NCBI GenBank assembly: GCA_947623215.1 | Contig: CANQGN010000010.1 | Span: 1-19,535, forward strand | Reading direction: 5' to 3' | DNA from: an uncultured Clostridia bacterium | Lineage (GTDB): Bacteria > Bacillota > Clostridia > Oscillospirales > Acutalibacteraceae | Length of the DNA: 19,535 nt | In this document: positions 1 to 7,532 of the stretch, in pieces | Numbering within the stretch: position 1 is the first letter of the stretch | Layout: each line of letters opens with the position of its first letter | The notes under the pieces: generated by a model | Databases searched by the model: none | What the model saw: only the letters and a program-made list of their open reading frames with translations | Told to the model about the DNA's origin: nothing | Program-made: the position numbers and the translations under genes

Positions 1-294
1 CCGCTGGAAGAGTATTTGCCCCCCTTTGTAACAAATGCGCTGCGCGAAGCGCTGCCGCTGCTGAGGCGGCGGCTGGCGGGGTTTGACGCGCCAGACGCCC
101 TGCTTACGGGGCCAGAGACCCGCAGCTCTTCCCCCGTGCGGCTGCTGCGGGGGGCAGACGGCCAAAGCAATATCCCCGGGGTTTACCCCTGCGGGGAGGG
201 CGCGGGCTACGCCGGGGGCATTACCTCCGCCGCGGCGGACGGGCTGCGCACCGCCGACCGGCTGCTCCAAACGCTCCATGACGAGAAAAATTAA
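1..294 (+). CDS. FAD-dependent oxidoreductase (COG2509-like), C-terminal part
   Basis: Only the last 97 residues are present; the reading frame is open from base 1 to the TAA at 292-294, so the 5' end lies outside the window. The segment GVYPCGEGAGYAGGI followed by TSAAADGLRTAD is the C-terminal signature of the uncharacterised FAD-dependent dehydrogenase family COG2509 (NAD(P)/FAD oxidoreductases, HI0933-like relatives), where the Gly-rich CGEGAGYAGG loop contacts the flavin. The upstream GPETRSSSPVRLLR also matches this family. Substrate and physiological role are not known for the family. A short hairpin follows the stop codon, so this gene probably ends its transcript before the GH2 gene. 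The TTG at 16 is only the first start-like codon visible and is not a real start. Family assignment comes from recalled motif patterns, not a search. Confidence 0.85.
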   Translation, partial: PLEEYLPPFVTNALREALPLLRRRLAGFDAPDALLTGPETRSSSPVRLLRGADGQSNIPGVYPCGEGAGYAGGITSAAADGLRTADRLLQTLHDEKN

Positions 295-312
295 TGCTTT
301 CAACCGGCAAAA

Positions 313-343
313 CCGCCCGAGAAGCTCTTGCTTTTTCGGGCGG
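313..343 (+). terminator. Probable terminator hairpin after the FAD oxidoreductase
   Basis: CCGCCCGA at 313-320 pairs exactly with TCGGGCGG at 336-343, and the arms can be extended inward (GAAG against CTTTT) with a bulge. The hairpin starts 19 bases after the oxidoreductase stop. There is no clean T-run after the stem; the T-run lies inside the 3' arm. Intrinsic termination is therefore likely but may be leaky. Confidence 0.5.
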
Positions 344-356
344 CGTATTGTATACT
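329..356 (+). promoter_or_regulatory. Candidate sigma-A promoter for the GH2 gene
   Basis: TTGCTT (329-334) and TATACT (351-356) are separated by 16 bases. The -10 box is good; the -35 box has two mismatches and lies inside the terminator hairpin. It would give a leader of roughly 60 bases with a small GCCGGG/CCCGGC hairpin (383-400) ahead of the AAGGAGG at 408-414. This is inferred from consensus match only. Confidence 0.4.
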
Positions 357-421
357 GAAGCGGTAGAACTACCCCACACCCCGCCGGGCGAAGCCCCGGC
401 TAAACACAAGGAGGAATCAGC

Positions 422-3400
422 ATGAAACGAACCCTGCGATTCGCCGCGTTGCTGCTTTCACTCAGCCTGCTGGTTGGCGCGCTGCCCTTTGCGGCCGCCG
501 ACTCGGTTTACAGCGGTCTGTCGGAGCTTTCTCGCTCCGCCGCCGTGGAGGCTACCTTTGAGCAGACGACCGGCGGCAAACAACCGGCAACATACGCCAC
601 CGACGGCGACCTCGCCACCCGCTGGTCTACCTACGGCGCCACCCAGCGGATGCCACAGGCGCTGCAAATTGACTTAGGCCAAAGCGCCGCTGTTTCGGTA
701 GTAGACAGTTGGTGGTACGGCGACGGCCGCCGCTACGTGTACGACGTATACGTAACCGACCAGCCGCTGGTAAAGGCCGGCGCGTTCTCGGCCGGGCAGG
801 CCACCCCCGCCGCCACCGGCTGCACGGCAGAGGGCAAGGGCGCCGCTTCCGGCGTGTACGGCGGGCTGGTTACCCTGTCGCTGCCCGCCCCGGCAAACGG
901 CCGGTACGTTACCCTGCTGGTCACGGCCGAAACCGCCGCCAGCGGCCCCGCGTCATTGTGGGAGGTGCGCGTTTGGGGCACCAAAACCGCCTTTGCCAAT
1001 TTGGCAGACGGCGCCACCGCCACCGCCACCTTTGAGCAAACCAACGGCGCCACCTGCCCCGCCTCGCAGGCGATAGACGGCAGCCTGGCCACCCGCTGGT
1101 CTACCTTTGGCGCTACCGAGCGGATGCCCCAGGCCATTCAAATTGATATGGGCAAAACCGCCGTGGTGCGCCAGCTGAACGTTTGGTGGTTCCAAACCGG
1201 CCGCAGCTACGTTTACGACCTGTTTGTTACCAGCGAGCCCGTGCTGCAAAACGGTGTGATTGCGGCCGACGCTACCCCCCGCCTTGCCAACCAAACGGCA
1301 ACGGGTTCGGGCGACGGCACCAACCCGCCCGACCGCACGGGGGTTGCCGCCGTTACCCTCTCGCAGCCCGCCGCAGGGCGGTACGTAACCCTGCGGGTGA
1401 CCGACGCCGCCTCGGGCGGCCCGGCCGCGATTTGGGAGATTGAAATTTTGGGCGACGTCGACAAACCGGCAGACGCCCCCATTGCCGCCCTGCGGGCGGA
1501 GCCGACCATTGCGGTAGACCTTGGCACCGCGCAGGATGACCTGCCCCTGCCCGCCACGGTGAGCGCCACGTTAACAGACGGCCAGCACCGCCAGGTGCCG
1601 GTAACATGGGCCTGCGCCGACTACAAGCCCCAAACGGCCGGCCGCTACACCTTTGTGGGCACGCCGGTTGTGACGGGCGAGCTCACCAATCCGGAGAATT
1701 TAACCGTATCCAAAACGGTAGAAGTGAACCAATTATCGGTTGAGGGTCGGGCAAAGCTCTCGCTGAACGACGGCTGGGTGTTTTATAAAGGCAAAGCGGC
1801 CGAAGCGGGATCCGTCGGCTTTGACGACGCCGCCTTTGACCCCGTTACCCTGCCCCACACCTGGAACGCCGACGACGGCGCGGACGGCGGCAACAATTAT
1901 TATCAGGGCGACGGTTGGTATCGCCTGCATTTGCCCTACCGCGAGGCTTTTACCGGCCGCCGGGTTTACCTTTATTTTGAAGGGGTCAGCCGCGAGTGCA
2001 CGGTCTACGTAAACGGCCTGCGGGCGGGCGGCCACCGGGGCGCCTACACCGCCTTTTATGTAGACATTACCGATTATCTCACCCGGGGCGACAACCTCAT
2101 CGCCGTGTGCGCCAACAACGAAATCGCGCAGGATTTAGCCCCGCTTTCGGGCGACTTTACCCAGTACGGCGGCATTTACCGCGATTTGTCGCTGGTGGTC
2201 ACGGCCGAAGCGCATATCGATACCGCCGACTACGGTTCAGACGGGCTTTACCAAACCACCACCAACGTCTCCGCCGCCTCGGCAGACGTGGCGGTAAAAG
2301 CGGCGGTAGTCAACGATTCCGCCGCCCCGCAAACGGTTACGGTGCGGTACGATTTGTCCATTCCCGCGCCAGAGCAGGTAGAGTGGATAAACGAAATTCC
2401 CACCGAGTGGCTGCCCTTTGACCCGGCGGATATGACGGTGGCGGGCGGGCGCTCGGTGCACAGCGTAGAAAAAACGCTCACCGTTCAGCCCGGCCAAAGC
2501 CAAACCTTTACCGATTCCTTTACCCTTTCCAACCCCCATTTGTGGAACGGCCTTGCCGACCCCTTCCGCTACATTGGCACCGTTACCCTGCTGCAAAACG
2601 GCAAAGCGACCGACCGCGTGCAGGAGTTTGTAGGTTTTCGCAATTTTGAAGTCGATTACGAAACCGGCGCTTCTTTAAACGGTGAGCCTTACAACCTGCG
2701 GGGCGCCGCCCGCCACCAGGACCGCAAAGGCATGGGCAACGCCCTTACGCTGGCCGAGCACCGCGAAGACTTTGCCATGTTGTATGAAATGGGCTGCAAC
2801 GCCGTGCGGCTGGCCCACTACCCGCAGGCAGACGCCTTTTACAACCTCTGCGACCAGTACGGCATGGCCGTTTGGGCAGAAATTCCCTTTGTAAACGACA
2901 TTGGCGGCAGCGGGTCTTATAACAACCCGGACGCTACCCGCGCGGCCTTTTTTGAGACCACCCGCGTGCAAATGAAAGAGCTCATTCGCCAGCAGTACAA
3001 CCACCCCGCCATTGTGGTGTGGGGTATTCACAACGAGGTTTTTCCGGCGCATGAGGACGTGATGATGCACTTTGCGCAGGAGCTCATTGACCTCTGCAAA
3101 GCAGAAGACCCCACCCGGCTGGTAACCGAGGCCACGGCCAACGCCTCTACCCCCAACTGGCCGGCGGAGCTGATAGCCACCAACCTTTACCCCGGCTGGT
3201 ATTACGATAAGTATACCGATTTAACCAGCTGGGTGACCAACTTCCGCAACCAGACGAAGGGCAAGCCCACCGGCATTTCCGAGTACGGCATTGGCGCCAA
3301 CTACGAGCACCACTGCGAGGGGTCGCCCGCCGTGGTGTGCGCCAGCGACCAGTTTTATGAGTACGAGGAATACCAGGCAGAGGGGCACGAGAGCTTTTTA

Positions 3401-5155
3401 AAACAAATAAAGGATATGGACTTTTTGTGGTGCACCTTTATTTGGAACATGTTTGACTTTGGCGCGGACGCCCGCTACGAGGCGCAGGTAGGCGGCATTA
3501 ACAACAAGGGCATGGTTTCGTTTGATCGCACGGTCAAAAAAGACGCCTTTTACATGTACAAGGCCAACTGGAGTCCCCTGCCCACCACCCACCTGTGCAG
3601 CAGCCGGTTTGTATACCGCGAGAGCGACTCGGTCGTGGTAAAGGGCTACTCCAACTGCGACAAGCTCTCGCTTTACGTAAACGACAAGCTGGTGGGCACC
3701 AAAACGCAGGCGGAATTGGAACAGGAGACCGTTTTCCTCTGGCGAGACGTAGCCTTGCAGCCCGGCGCCAACACCGTGCGACTGGAGGGTGAAAAAGACG
3801 GGGACGTATATACCGACGAGGCCGTTTGGCAGTACGTAAAGGTAACCTCTGACTTCTTTACCCTGCGCGAGAGCAACAAAACGCTGGTGCTGCCCCCCGT
3901 GCCGGTGGCGGTAAGCCGGGTGCAAACCGCCTTGCAGGTAAACGTACCGGCCACCATTACGGTGTATGACGAAGCAGGCGAAACCCCGGTTACCGAAGGC
4001 AATCTCGCGGCCGGTATGCAGGTAAAGGTAGAGGCCGGCGGCGCCGAATTCTGGTACACCTTTGTGCGGGGCAATCTGGCGCTGGACGCGACGGCTACCG
4101 CCACCTATGAGCAAACCGCCGGCGGCCTTTGCCCGGCCGGCAACGCCATAGACGGCAGCGTCAACACCCGCTGGTCTACCTACGGGGAAAACGTGCTGCC
4201 GCAGGCCATTCAAATCGACTTGGGCCAAAGCCGCTCGCTGGCGTCCATAGAGGCGCTGTGGTACGGCGACGGCCGCCGCTACGTGTACGACGTATACGTC
4301 ACCGACCAGCCCATGCTGCCGCTCGCTTCTCACACCGGGGTGAAGCCCCTGCTGGCCGACCGCTCGGCCATAGGGTACGGTTCGGCCAACGGCCTGCCGG
4401 AGGAATATGCCTTTACGGTAGATGAGCTGCCGGCCGGTACCGCCGGGCGGTACGTTACGGTGGTTATTACCGGCGGCGAGGGCATTAGCAACATCGCCGC
4501 CATTTGGGAGCTGGAGATACTCCCCCACGACGTAACGCTGGAGGATTTGGCCCCGCTGGAGGAGAAAATTCTCGCCATCGGCGAGCTCACTCCCGACAAT
4601 TACAAAGAAAAAGCCGCCGCCATAGAAGCGGCGGAGGCAGAGGCTGCCGCCATTGCAGAAGCCTTTGGTGAGCGCGCCCCCCGCTATGCGGAGCATTACG
4701 AGCTGCTCACCGCCGCCCGCGCCCGGTATGACAAGCTGGCCGGCGGCATGGCCGATTTGATTCTCAAAGCCGAGGCCGCCATAAAGGAAATGGGCACCGT
4801 TACCGCCGCCAATGTGCGCGACCGCCGCGCCGCCATAGAAGCGGCAGAGGCCGCCGTAAAAGCCTTAACGGACGCCTACGGCGAGGAAGCGGCGGCAGAG
4901 GTAGGTACGCTGGCAGCCTTAGAGGCGGCGCGGGCGCTGCTGAACGCCGCCGGTACCGGCCTTATGGGCGACGTGAACGAAGACGGTAAAGTAAACGCCG
5001 CCGACGCGCTGCAAGTGCTCAGCTTTGCGGTGGGCAAGCGCACGTTGACCGACGCCCAAAAAGCCGTGGCCGACGTGAACAAAGACGGCAAAATCAACGC
5101 CGGCGACGCCCTTGAAATCCTCAAAAAATCCGTCGGCAAACCCGCTTCGTTTTAA
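422..5155 (+). CDS. Secreted multidomain GH2 glycosidase with discoidin and dockerin modules
   Basis: A secreted 1577-residue glycoside hydrolase family 2 enzyme, of beta-galactosidase/beta-glucuronidase type. ATG 422 follows AAGGAGG (408-414) by 7 bases. Order: signal peptide (about 1-26, cut near AAA-DS); F5/8C discoidin 1 (about 35-185) and 2 (about 195-345); Big_4-like Ig domain (about 352-440); GH2 sugar-binding sandwich (about 445-590); GH2 Ig-like (about 600-740); TIM barrel (about 745-1040); a GH2-associated Ig-like domain of DUF4982 type (about 1059-1135); discoidin 3 (about 1218-1370); two related helical spacers of about 65 residues (1374-1510); and a type I dockerin with two EF-hand loops (about 1515-1572). 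The predicted acid/base is E872 in HNEV and the predicted nucleophile is E954 in SEYG. Discoidin (CBM32-like) domains usually bind galactose-type sugars, and the dockerin would attach the enzyme to a cohesin. The exact substrate cannot be read; a galactoside in host or plant glycan is a guess. Confidence 0.93.
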   Translation: MKRTLRFAALLLSLSLLVGALPFAAADSVYSGLSELSRSAAVEATFEQTTGGKQPATYATDGDLATRWSTYGATQRMPQALQIDLGQSAAVSVVDSWWYGDGRRYVYDVYVTDQPLVKAGAFSAGQATPAATGCTAEGKGAASGVYGGLVTLSLPAPANGRYVTLLVTAETAASGPASLWEVRVWGTKTAFANLADGATATATFEQTNGATCPASQAIDGSLATRWSTFGATERMPQAIQIDMGKTAVVRQLNVWWFQTGRSYVYDLFVTSEPVLQNGVIAADATPRLANQTATGSGDGTNPPDRTGVAAVTLSQPAAGRYVTLRVTDAASGGPAAIWEIEILGDVDKPADAPIAALRAEPTIAVDLGTAQDDLPLPATVSATLTDGQHRQVPVTWACADYKPQTAGRYTFVGTPVVTGELTNPENLTVSKTVEVNQLSVEGRAKLSLNDGWVFYKGKAAEAGSVGFDDAAFDPVTLPHTWNADDGADGGNNYYQGDGWYRLHLPYREAFTGRRVYLYFEGVSRECTVYVNGLRAGGHRGAYTAFYVDITDYLTRGDNLIAVCANNEIAQDLAPLSGDFTQYGGIYRDLSLVVTAEAHIDTADYGSDGLYQTTTNVSAASADVAVKAAVVNDSAAPQTVTVRYDLSIPAPEQVEWINEIPTEWLPFDPADMTVAGGRSVHSVEKTLTVQPGQSQTFTDSFTLSNPHLWNGLADPFRYIGTVTLLQNGKATDRVQEFVGFRNFEVDYETGASLNGEPYNLRGAARHQDRKGMGNALTLAEHREDFAMLYEMGCNAVRLAHYPQADAFYNLCDQYGMAVWAEIPFVNDIGGSGSYNNPDATRAAFFETTRVQMKELIRQQYNHPAIVVWGIHNEVFPAHEDVMMHFAQELIDLCKAEDPTRLVTEATANASTPNWPAELIATNLYPGWYYDKYTDLTSWVTNFRNQTKGKPTGISEYGIGANYEHHCEGSPAVVCASDQFYEYEEYQAEGHESFLKQIKDMDFLWCTFIWNMFDFGADARYEAQVGGINNKGMVSFDRTVKKDAFYMYKANWSPLPTTHLCSSRFVYRESDSVVVKGYSNCDKLSLYVNDKLVGTKTQAELEQETVFLWRDVALQPGANTVRLEGEKDGDVYTDEAVWQYVKVTSDFFTLRESNKTLVLPPVPVAVSRVQTALQVNVPATITVYDEAGETPVTEGNLAAGMQVKVEAGGAEFWYTFVRGNLALDATATATYEQTAGGLCPAGNAIDGSVNTRWSTYGENVLPQAIQIDLGQSRSLASIEALWYGDGRRYVYDVYVTDQPMLPLASHTGVKPLLADRSAIGYGSANGLPEEYAFTVDELPAGTAGRYVTVVITGGEGISNIAAIWELEILPHDVTLEDLAPLEEKILAIGELTPDNYKEKAAAIEAAEAEAAAIAEAFGERAPRYAEHYELLTAARARYDKLAGGMADLILKAEAAIKEMGTVTAANVRDRRAAIEAAEAAVKALTDAYGEEAAAEVGTLAALEAARALLNAAGTGLMGDVNEDGKVNAADALQVLSFAVGKRTLTDAQKAVADVNKDGKINAGDALEILKKSVGKPASF
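712..765 (+). repeat. Near-identical DNA block, copy 1 (discoidin 1 of the GH2 gene)
   Basis: Bases 712-753 are identical to 4258-4299 (42 nt), and with one mismatch the match runs to 765/4311. It encodes the WYGDGRRYVYDVYVTDQP motif of discoidin domain 1. The second discoidin domain of the same protein carries a diverged version (WFQTGRSYVYDLFVTSEP). This suggests recent duplication or gene conversion between domains 1 and 3. Confidence 0.9.
4258..4311 (+). repeat. Near-identical DNA block, copy 2 (discoidin 3 of the GH2 gene)
   Basis: Partner of 712-765: 53 of 54 bases match. It lies about 3.5 kb downstream within the same gene, in the third discoidin domain. Recombination between the two blocks would keep frame (they are 3546 bp apart, a multiple of three) but would delete the catalytic core. 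Confidence 0.9.
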
Positions 5156-5175
5156 CGTTCTGTCAATCCTATCGC

Positions 5176-5218
5176 AACCCCGGCAGAGGCCTTTCCCAAG
5201 CCCCTCTGCCGGGGTTTT
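5176..5218 (+). terminator. Strong intrinsic terminator after the GH2 gene
   Basis: AACCCCGGCAGAGG (5176-5189) pairs perfectly with CCTCTGCCGGGGTT (5203-5216) across a 13-base loop and is followed by T residues at 5215-5218. It lies 20 bases after the GH2 stop codon. Textbook rho-independent structure. Confidence 0.9.
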
Positions 5219-5224
5219 CCTGTA

Positions 5225-5415
5225 CGCTCGGTAGGGTGGTGCAACTGCGGGCGGTTCGTGCGCGGAGTAAGTCAACTTCTCGGACAAACGCTTTTTTCTG
5301 CACAAACGAGAGAAAATTTGTTTTGGGAGGGTGCGCGGCGAAGGCCAATTTCTCGAATGGCAACTTTTTCCTTGCGGGCACGGGGAAAGGTTGCAATCCG
5401 GTCGGTGCGCAAAAG
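5225..5415. repeat. Modular intergenic repeat, copy 1 (order A-B-C-D)
   Basis: This fills most of the 433-base gap 5156-5588. Module A (5225-5265), B (5271-5318), C (5331-5400) and a short D (5401-5415) each recur in the gap after the ABC operon (7533-7724), but there in the order A-C-B-D. A matches with 3 differences in 41 bases, B with 5 in 48, C with 4 in 70. B and C are both preceded by TGCGCGG, both begin CAA-TTCTCG after a short variable stretch, both contain a T-run, and both end in a purine-rich segment partly complementary to their start. They therefore look like diverged copies of one palindromic unit. Open frames across it lack ribosome sites and are judged non-coding. Function unknown. 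Confidence 0.85.
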
Positions 5416-5441
5416 CCCACCCCCGGCGGATTGTTCGGCCG

Positions 5442-5488
5442 CAGGCAAAATTTTTTTTCAAAAACACAGGCAAAATTTTTTTCAAAAA
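5442..5488 (+). repeat. Two tandem A/T-tract repeats just upstream of the GntR promoter
   Basis: CAGGCAAAA-T8-CAAAAA at 5442-5464 recurs as CAGGCAAAA-T7-CAAAAA at 5467-5488, 25 bases apart, ending 5 bases before the -35 box. AT-tracts of this kind upstream of -35 can act as UP elements or bend DNA, or serve as an activator site. Effect inferred from position only. Confidence 0.75.
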
Positions 5489-5493
5489 TTCCC

Positions 5494-5522
5494 TTGACAA
5501 CCGCGCCAAAGGCTGGTATACT
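5494..5522 (+). promoter_or_regulatory. Near-consensus sigma-A promoter of the gntR-ABC operon
   Basis: TTGACA (5494-5499, perfect -35) and TATACT (5517-5522, one mismatch) with the optimal 17-base spacer. Transcription would start near 5529, immediately before the palindrome at 5531-5554. The T/A-tract repeats directly upstream may strengthen it. Confidence 0.9.
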
Positions 5523-5530
5523 GACGGCGA

Positions 5531-5561
5531 GGTTAGTTACTCGGGTAACTAACCAACTAAC
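5531..5561. promoter_or_regulatory. Palindromic operator, probable GntR autoregulatory site
   Basis: GGTTAGTTAC (5531-5540) and GTAACTAACC (5545-5554) form a perfect 10-bp inverted repeat with a 4-base TCGG centre, and a third half-site AACTAAC sits at 5555-5561, 8 bases after the one at 5547-5553. It begins about 2 bases after the predicted transcription start, ideal for repression. The adjacent gene is a GntR-type regulator, so self-repression is the likely role. The site could alternatively fold in the RNA leader. Confidence 0.72.
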
Positions 5562-5588
5562 ATAGCAAGCGCGCAAGGAGGGGCCGGG

Positions 5589-5957
5589 TTGAAGGTGGAT
5601 CCCAATGCGGAAAAACCGCTGTTTTTGCAAATTGCCGAGCAAATAGAAGACGCCATTTTTACCGGCGCGTTAGCAGAGGAGGCGCAGGTGCCCTCTACCA
5701 ACGAGATTTCCGCCCTGCTCAAACTCAACCCCCACACCGTGCTCAAGGGCGTGAACCTGCTGGTAGAGGAAGGCCTGCTTTACAAAAAGCGGGGGCTGGG
5801 CATGTTTGTGTGCGCCGGGGCGCTGTCGCGCATTTGCGAAAAGCGCCGGGCGGCCTTTTTTGCCCAGTTCGTCTCGCCGCTGGCACAAGAGGCGCACAAG
5901 CTGCACCTCCCCAAAGAAACCGTTTTGGAACTGGTAGAAAGGAGTTTTGAGCAATGA
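5589..5957 (+). CDS. GntR-family transcriptional regulator, YtrA-like
   Basis: A 122-residue DNA-binding protein. The start is TTG 5589, supported by AAGGAGG at 5575-5581 with a 7-base gap; the next start-like codon, GTG 5595, has poorer spacing. The N-terminal 75 residues are a GntR winged helix: PLFLQIAEQIEDAI, the recognition region VPSTNEISALLKLNPHTVLK, and the wing EEGLLYKKRGLGMFV. The remaining 45 residues are a short helical tail with no large effector domain, which is the YtrA subfamily pattern. YtrA-type genes typically sit first in operons with ABC transporters and repress them, and here the stop codon overlaps the ABC ATPase start by ATGA. The promoter and palindrome upstream fit autoregulation. 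The inducing signal is unknown; cell-wall-acting antibiotics are the precedent in Bacillus subtilis YtrA. Confidence 0.92.
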   Translation: MKVDPNAEKPLFLQIAEQIEDAIFTGALAEEAQVPSTNEISALLKLNPHTVLKGVNLLVEEGLLYKKRGLGMFVCAGALSRICEKRRAAFFAQFVSPLAQEAHKLHLPKETVLELVERSFEQ

Positions 5958-6823
5958 GAGGCATAGAGGTGCGGGGCGTTACCAAGCGCTACGGGTCGCA
6001 CGCCGCGCTGCAAAACCTGTCTGTTACCTTTGATTTTGGCAAAATTTACGGCCTGCTGGGGCGCAACGGCGCGGGCAAATCTACCCTCATCGGCCTGCTG
6101 GCCAATCGCCTCTTCCCAGACGAGGGCGCGGTTTTTATAGACGGCCAACCGGCAACGGAAAACGGCGGGGCGCGGGAACGCATTTTTTGCATGAGCGAGG
6201 CGGATTTTTACGACAAAGATTTAAAAATTCAAGACCAGTTTCGCTGGACCGCCCGCTTTTACCCCACCTTTGACCTACCCCGCGCCCACGCCCTGGCAAA
6301 GCAAGTGGGGTTAAACGAAACCCGCCGGTTCAGCGCCCTTTCTAAAGGCTACCAGTCATTTTTTAAGCTCATCGTCGCCTTGTCGCTCGATTTGCCCTAC
6401 GTGGTGTTCGACGAACCGGTGCTGGGCTTAGACGCCGCCCACCGCGACCTTTTTTACCGCCTGCTGTTAGAGGCGTTTCAGCAAAAAGAGCGCACCTACA
6501 TTCTCGCCAGTCATTTAATCGAAGAAGCGGCGGGGCTAATGGAAGAGGTGGTGCTGCTCCACCGCGGCGCCCTGCTGCTGCAAGAAGAGGTAGAAACCCT
6601 GCGGCGGCAGGCCTACCGGCTAACCGGCCCGGCGGCAGAGGTAGAGGCCTGCTGCGCCGGGGGGCGGCTGCTGGGGCGGCAGTCGCTCGGCGGGCTGCAA
6701 ACGGTGTATTATTTGGGTGAAAAACCGGCGCTCCCGGTCGGCAGCCGGGTGCAGGCAGACCCCCTGCCGCTGCAAGAGCTGTTTATTAAACTAACGGAAG
6801 AAGAAAGCGAGGGTGTAGCATGA
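5954..6823 (+). CDS. ABC transporter ATP-binding protein (YtrB/BcrA-like)
   Basis: A 289-residue nucleotide-binding subunit that would hydrolyse ATP to drive the membrane partner encoded next. ATG 5954 overlaps the regulator's TGA (ATGA), so translation is probably coupled. Walker A is GRNGAGKST (36-44), Walker B is VVFDEP with D153 and catalytic E154, the D-loop follows as GLDAAH, and the switch His is H187 in ASHLIEE. The ABC signature is degenerate: L-S-K-G-Y-Q at 129-134 instead of LSGGQ, a kind of change seen in YtrB/BcrA-type ATPases. The Q-loop region reads SEADFYDKDLKIQDQF, also of that type. The last 70 or so residues form a variable C-terminal extension. The substrate cannot be deduced; drug or envelope-stress export is inferred from family context. 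Confidence 0.93.
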   Translation: MRGIEVRGVTKRYGSHAALQNLSVTFDFGKIYGLLGRNGAGKSTLIGLLANRLFPDEGAVFIDGQPATENGGARERIFCMSEADFYDKDLKIQDQFRWTARFYPTFDLPRAHALAKQVGLNETRRFSALSKGYQSFFKLIVALSLDLPYVVFDEPVLGLDAAHRDLFYRLLLEAFQQKERTYILASHLIEEAAGLMEEVVLLHRGALLLQEEVETLRRQAYRLTGPAAEVEACCAGGRLLGRQSLGGLQTVYYLGEKPALPVGSRVQADPLPLQELFIKLTEEESEGVA

Positions 6824-7527
6824 ATCCATTAAAACCCGCTCTTTGGTACGTTTGCGCGGTGAAGCGCCGCGCCGTCGGCATATTTTACCTCATTCAGTAC
6901 GCCGCCTTTGGGCTGGTGTGCCTGCTCGTCGCCCTCTTTACCGGGCGGGTGGCGGCCACTTACAACGGCATGGAGGCCGCCTCGGCCGCGTTCGTCGGCG
7001 TGGTGGGAGTGCTCACCTTTCAAGAGGACTTTCGCGCCCTGTTGCAGCAGGGATGCACCCGGCGGTGCATTTTTGCCGCCAGCGTGTGCCAGTTTGGCCT
7101 GCTGGCCTGCTTTATGGCGGCGGTGGATACCGCCCTCACCCAGCTGCTGCACCGGCTTATGCCTACCTTTGTTACCGTGTTTGGCCTGCTTTACGGCCAG
7201 CGCGGGGCGCTGGTAAATGGGCTGTGGCTGGCGGCGGCCTACTGGTTCGTCTGCTCGCTTTGCTACCTGGCGGTGGTGGTGCGCGGCCGGGTGGGCAAAA
7301 CCACCTTTTTGGCGCTGGGCGTGGGGGCGCTCGCCCTGTTGGTTGTATTTGTTACTTTTTTGCGCCTGGTAGTCCCCCGCGCCGCCGCCCGCGCGGCGCT
7401 TACCGTTTTGGGGCTGCCCCCCGGCGGGGGCGTGCACCCGCTCACCCCCGTGCTGCTCTTTTTGGCGCTGGGCGCTTTACTTTCCGCCTGCTCTTACGCC
7501 CTCCTTCGCCGCACGGAGTGTTTTTGA
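6820..7527 (+). CDS. ABC transporter membrane permease subunit
   Basis: A 235-residue integral membrane protein, partner of the preceding ATPase. ATG 6820 overlaps the ATPase TGA by ATGA, and there is no strong separate ribosome site. About six hydrophobic segments are visible, near residues 18-42, 50-65, 84-108, 130-153, 159-182 and 211-229, with basic residues between them. This fits an ABC-2-like permease of the small BcrB/YtrC type, although sequence similarity to a named family is weak by eye. There is no signal peptide or extracellular domain. It ends at TGA 7525-7527, followed by intergenic repeat copy 2 and a terminator, so the operon is three genes long. Confidence 0.85.
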   Translation: MNPLKPALWYVCAVKRRAVGIFYLIQYAAFGLVCLLVALFTGRVAATYNGMEAASAAFVGVVGVLTFQEDFRALLQQGCTRRCIFAASVCQFGLLACFMAAVDTALTQLLHRLMPTFVTVFGLLYGQRGALVNGLWLAAAYWFVCSLCYLAVVVRGRVGKTTFLALGVGALALLVVFVTFLRLVVPRAAARAALTVLGLPPGGGVHPLTPVLLFLALGALLSACSYALLRRTECF

Positions 7528-7532
7528 TGAAG

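Noticed and set aside
3398..4696. 432-residue reading frame on the minus strand inside the GH2 gene
   Set aside because: Shadow of a GC-rich coding region; the plus-strand frame encodes clear GH2 and discoidin domains there.
5236..5565. Overlapping small frames in the gap before gntR, with similar peptides in the gap after the permease
   Set aside because: The peptide similarity (for example MATFSLRAR) follows from the DNA repeat itself. No ribosome sites, and module order differs, so the frames are not conserved as whole proteins.
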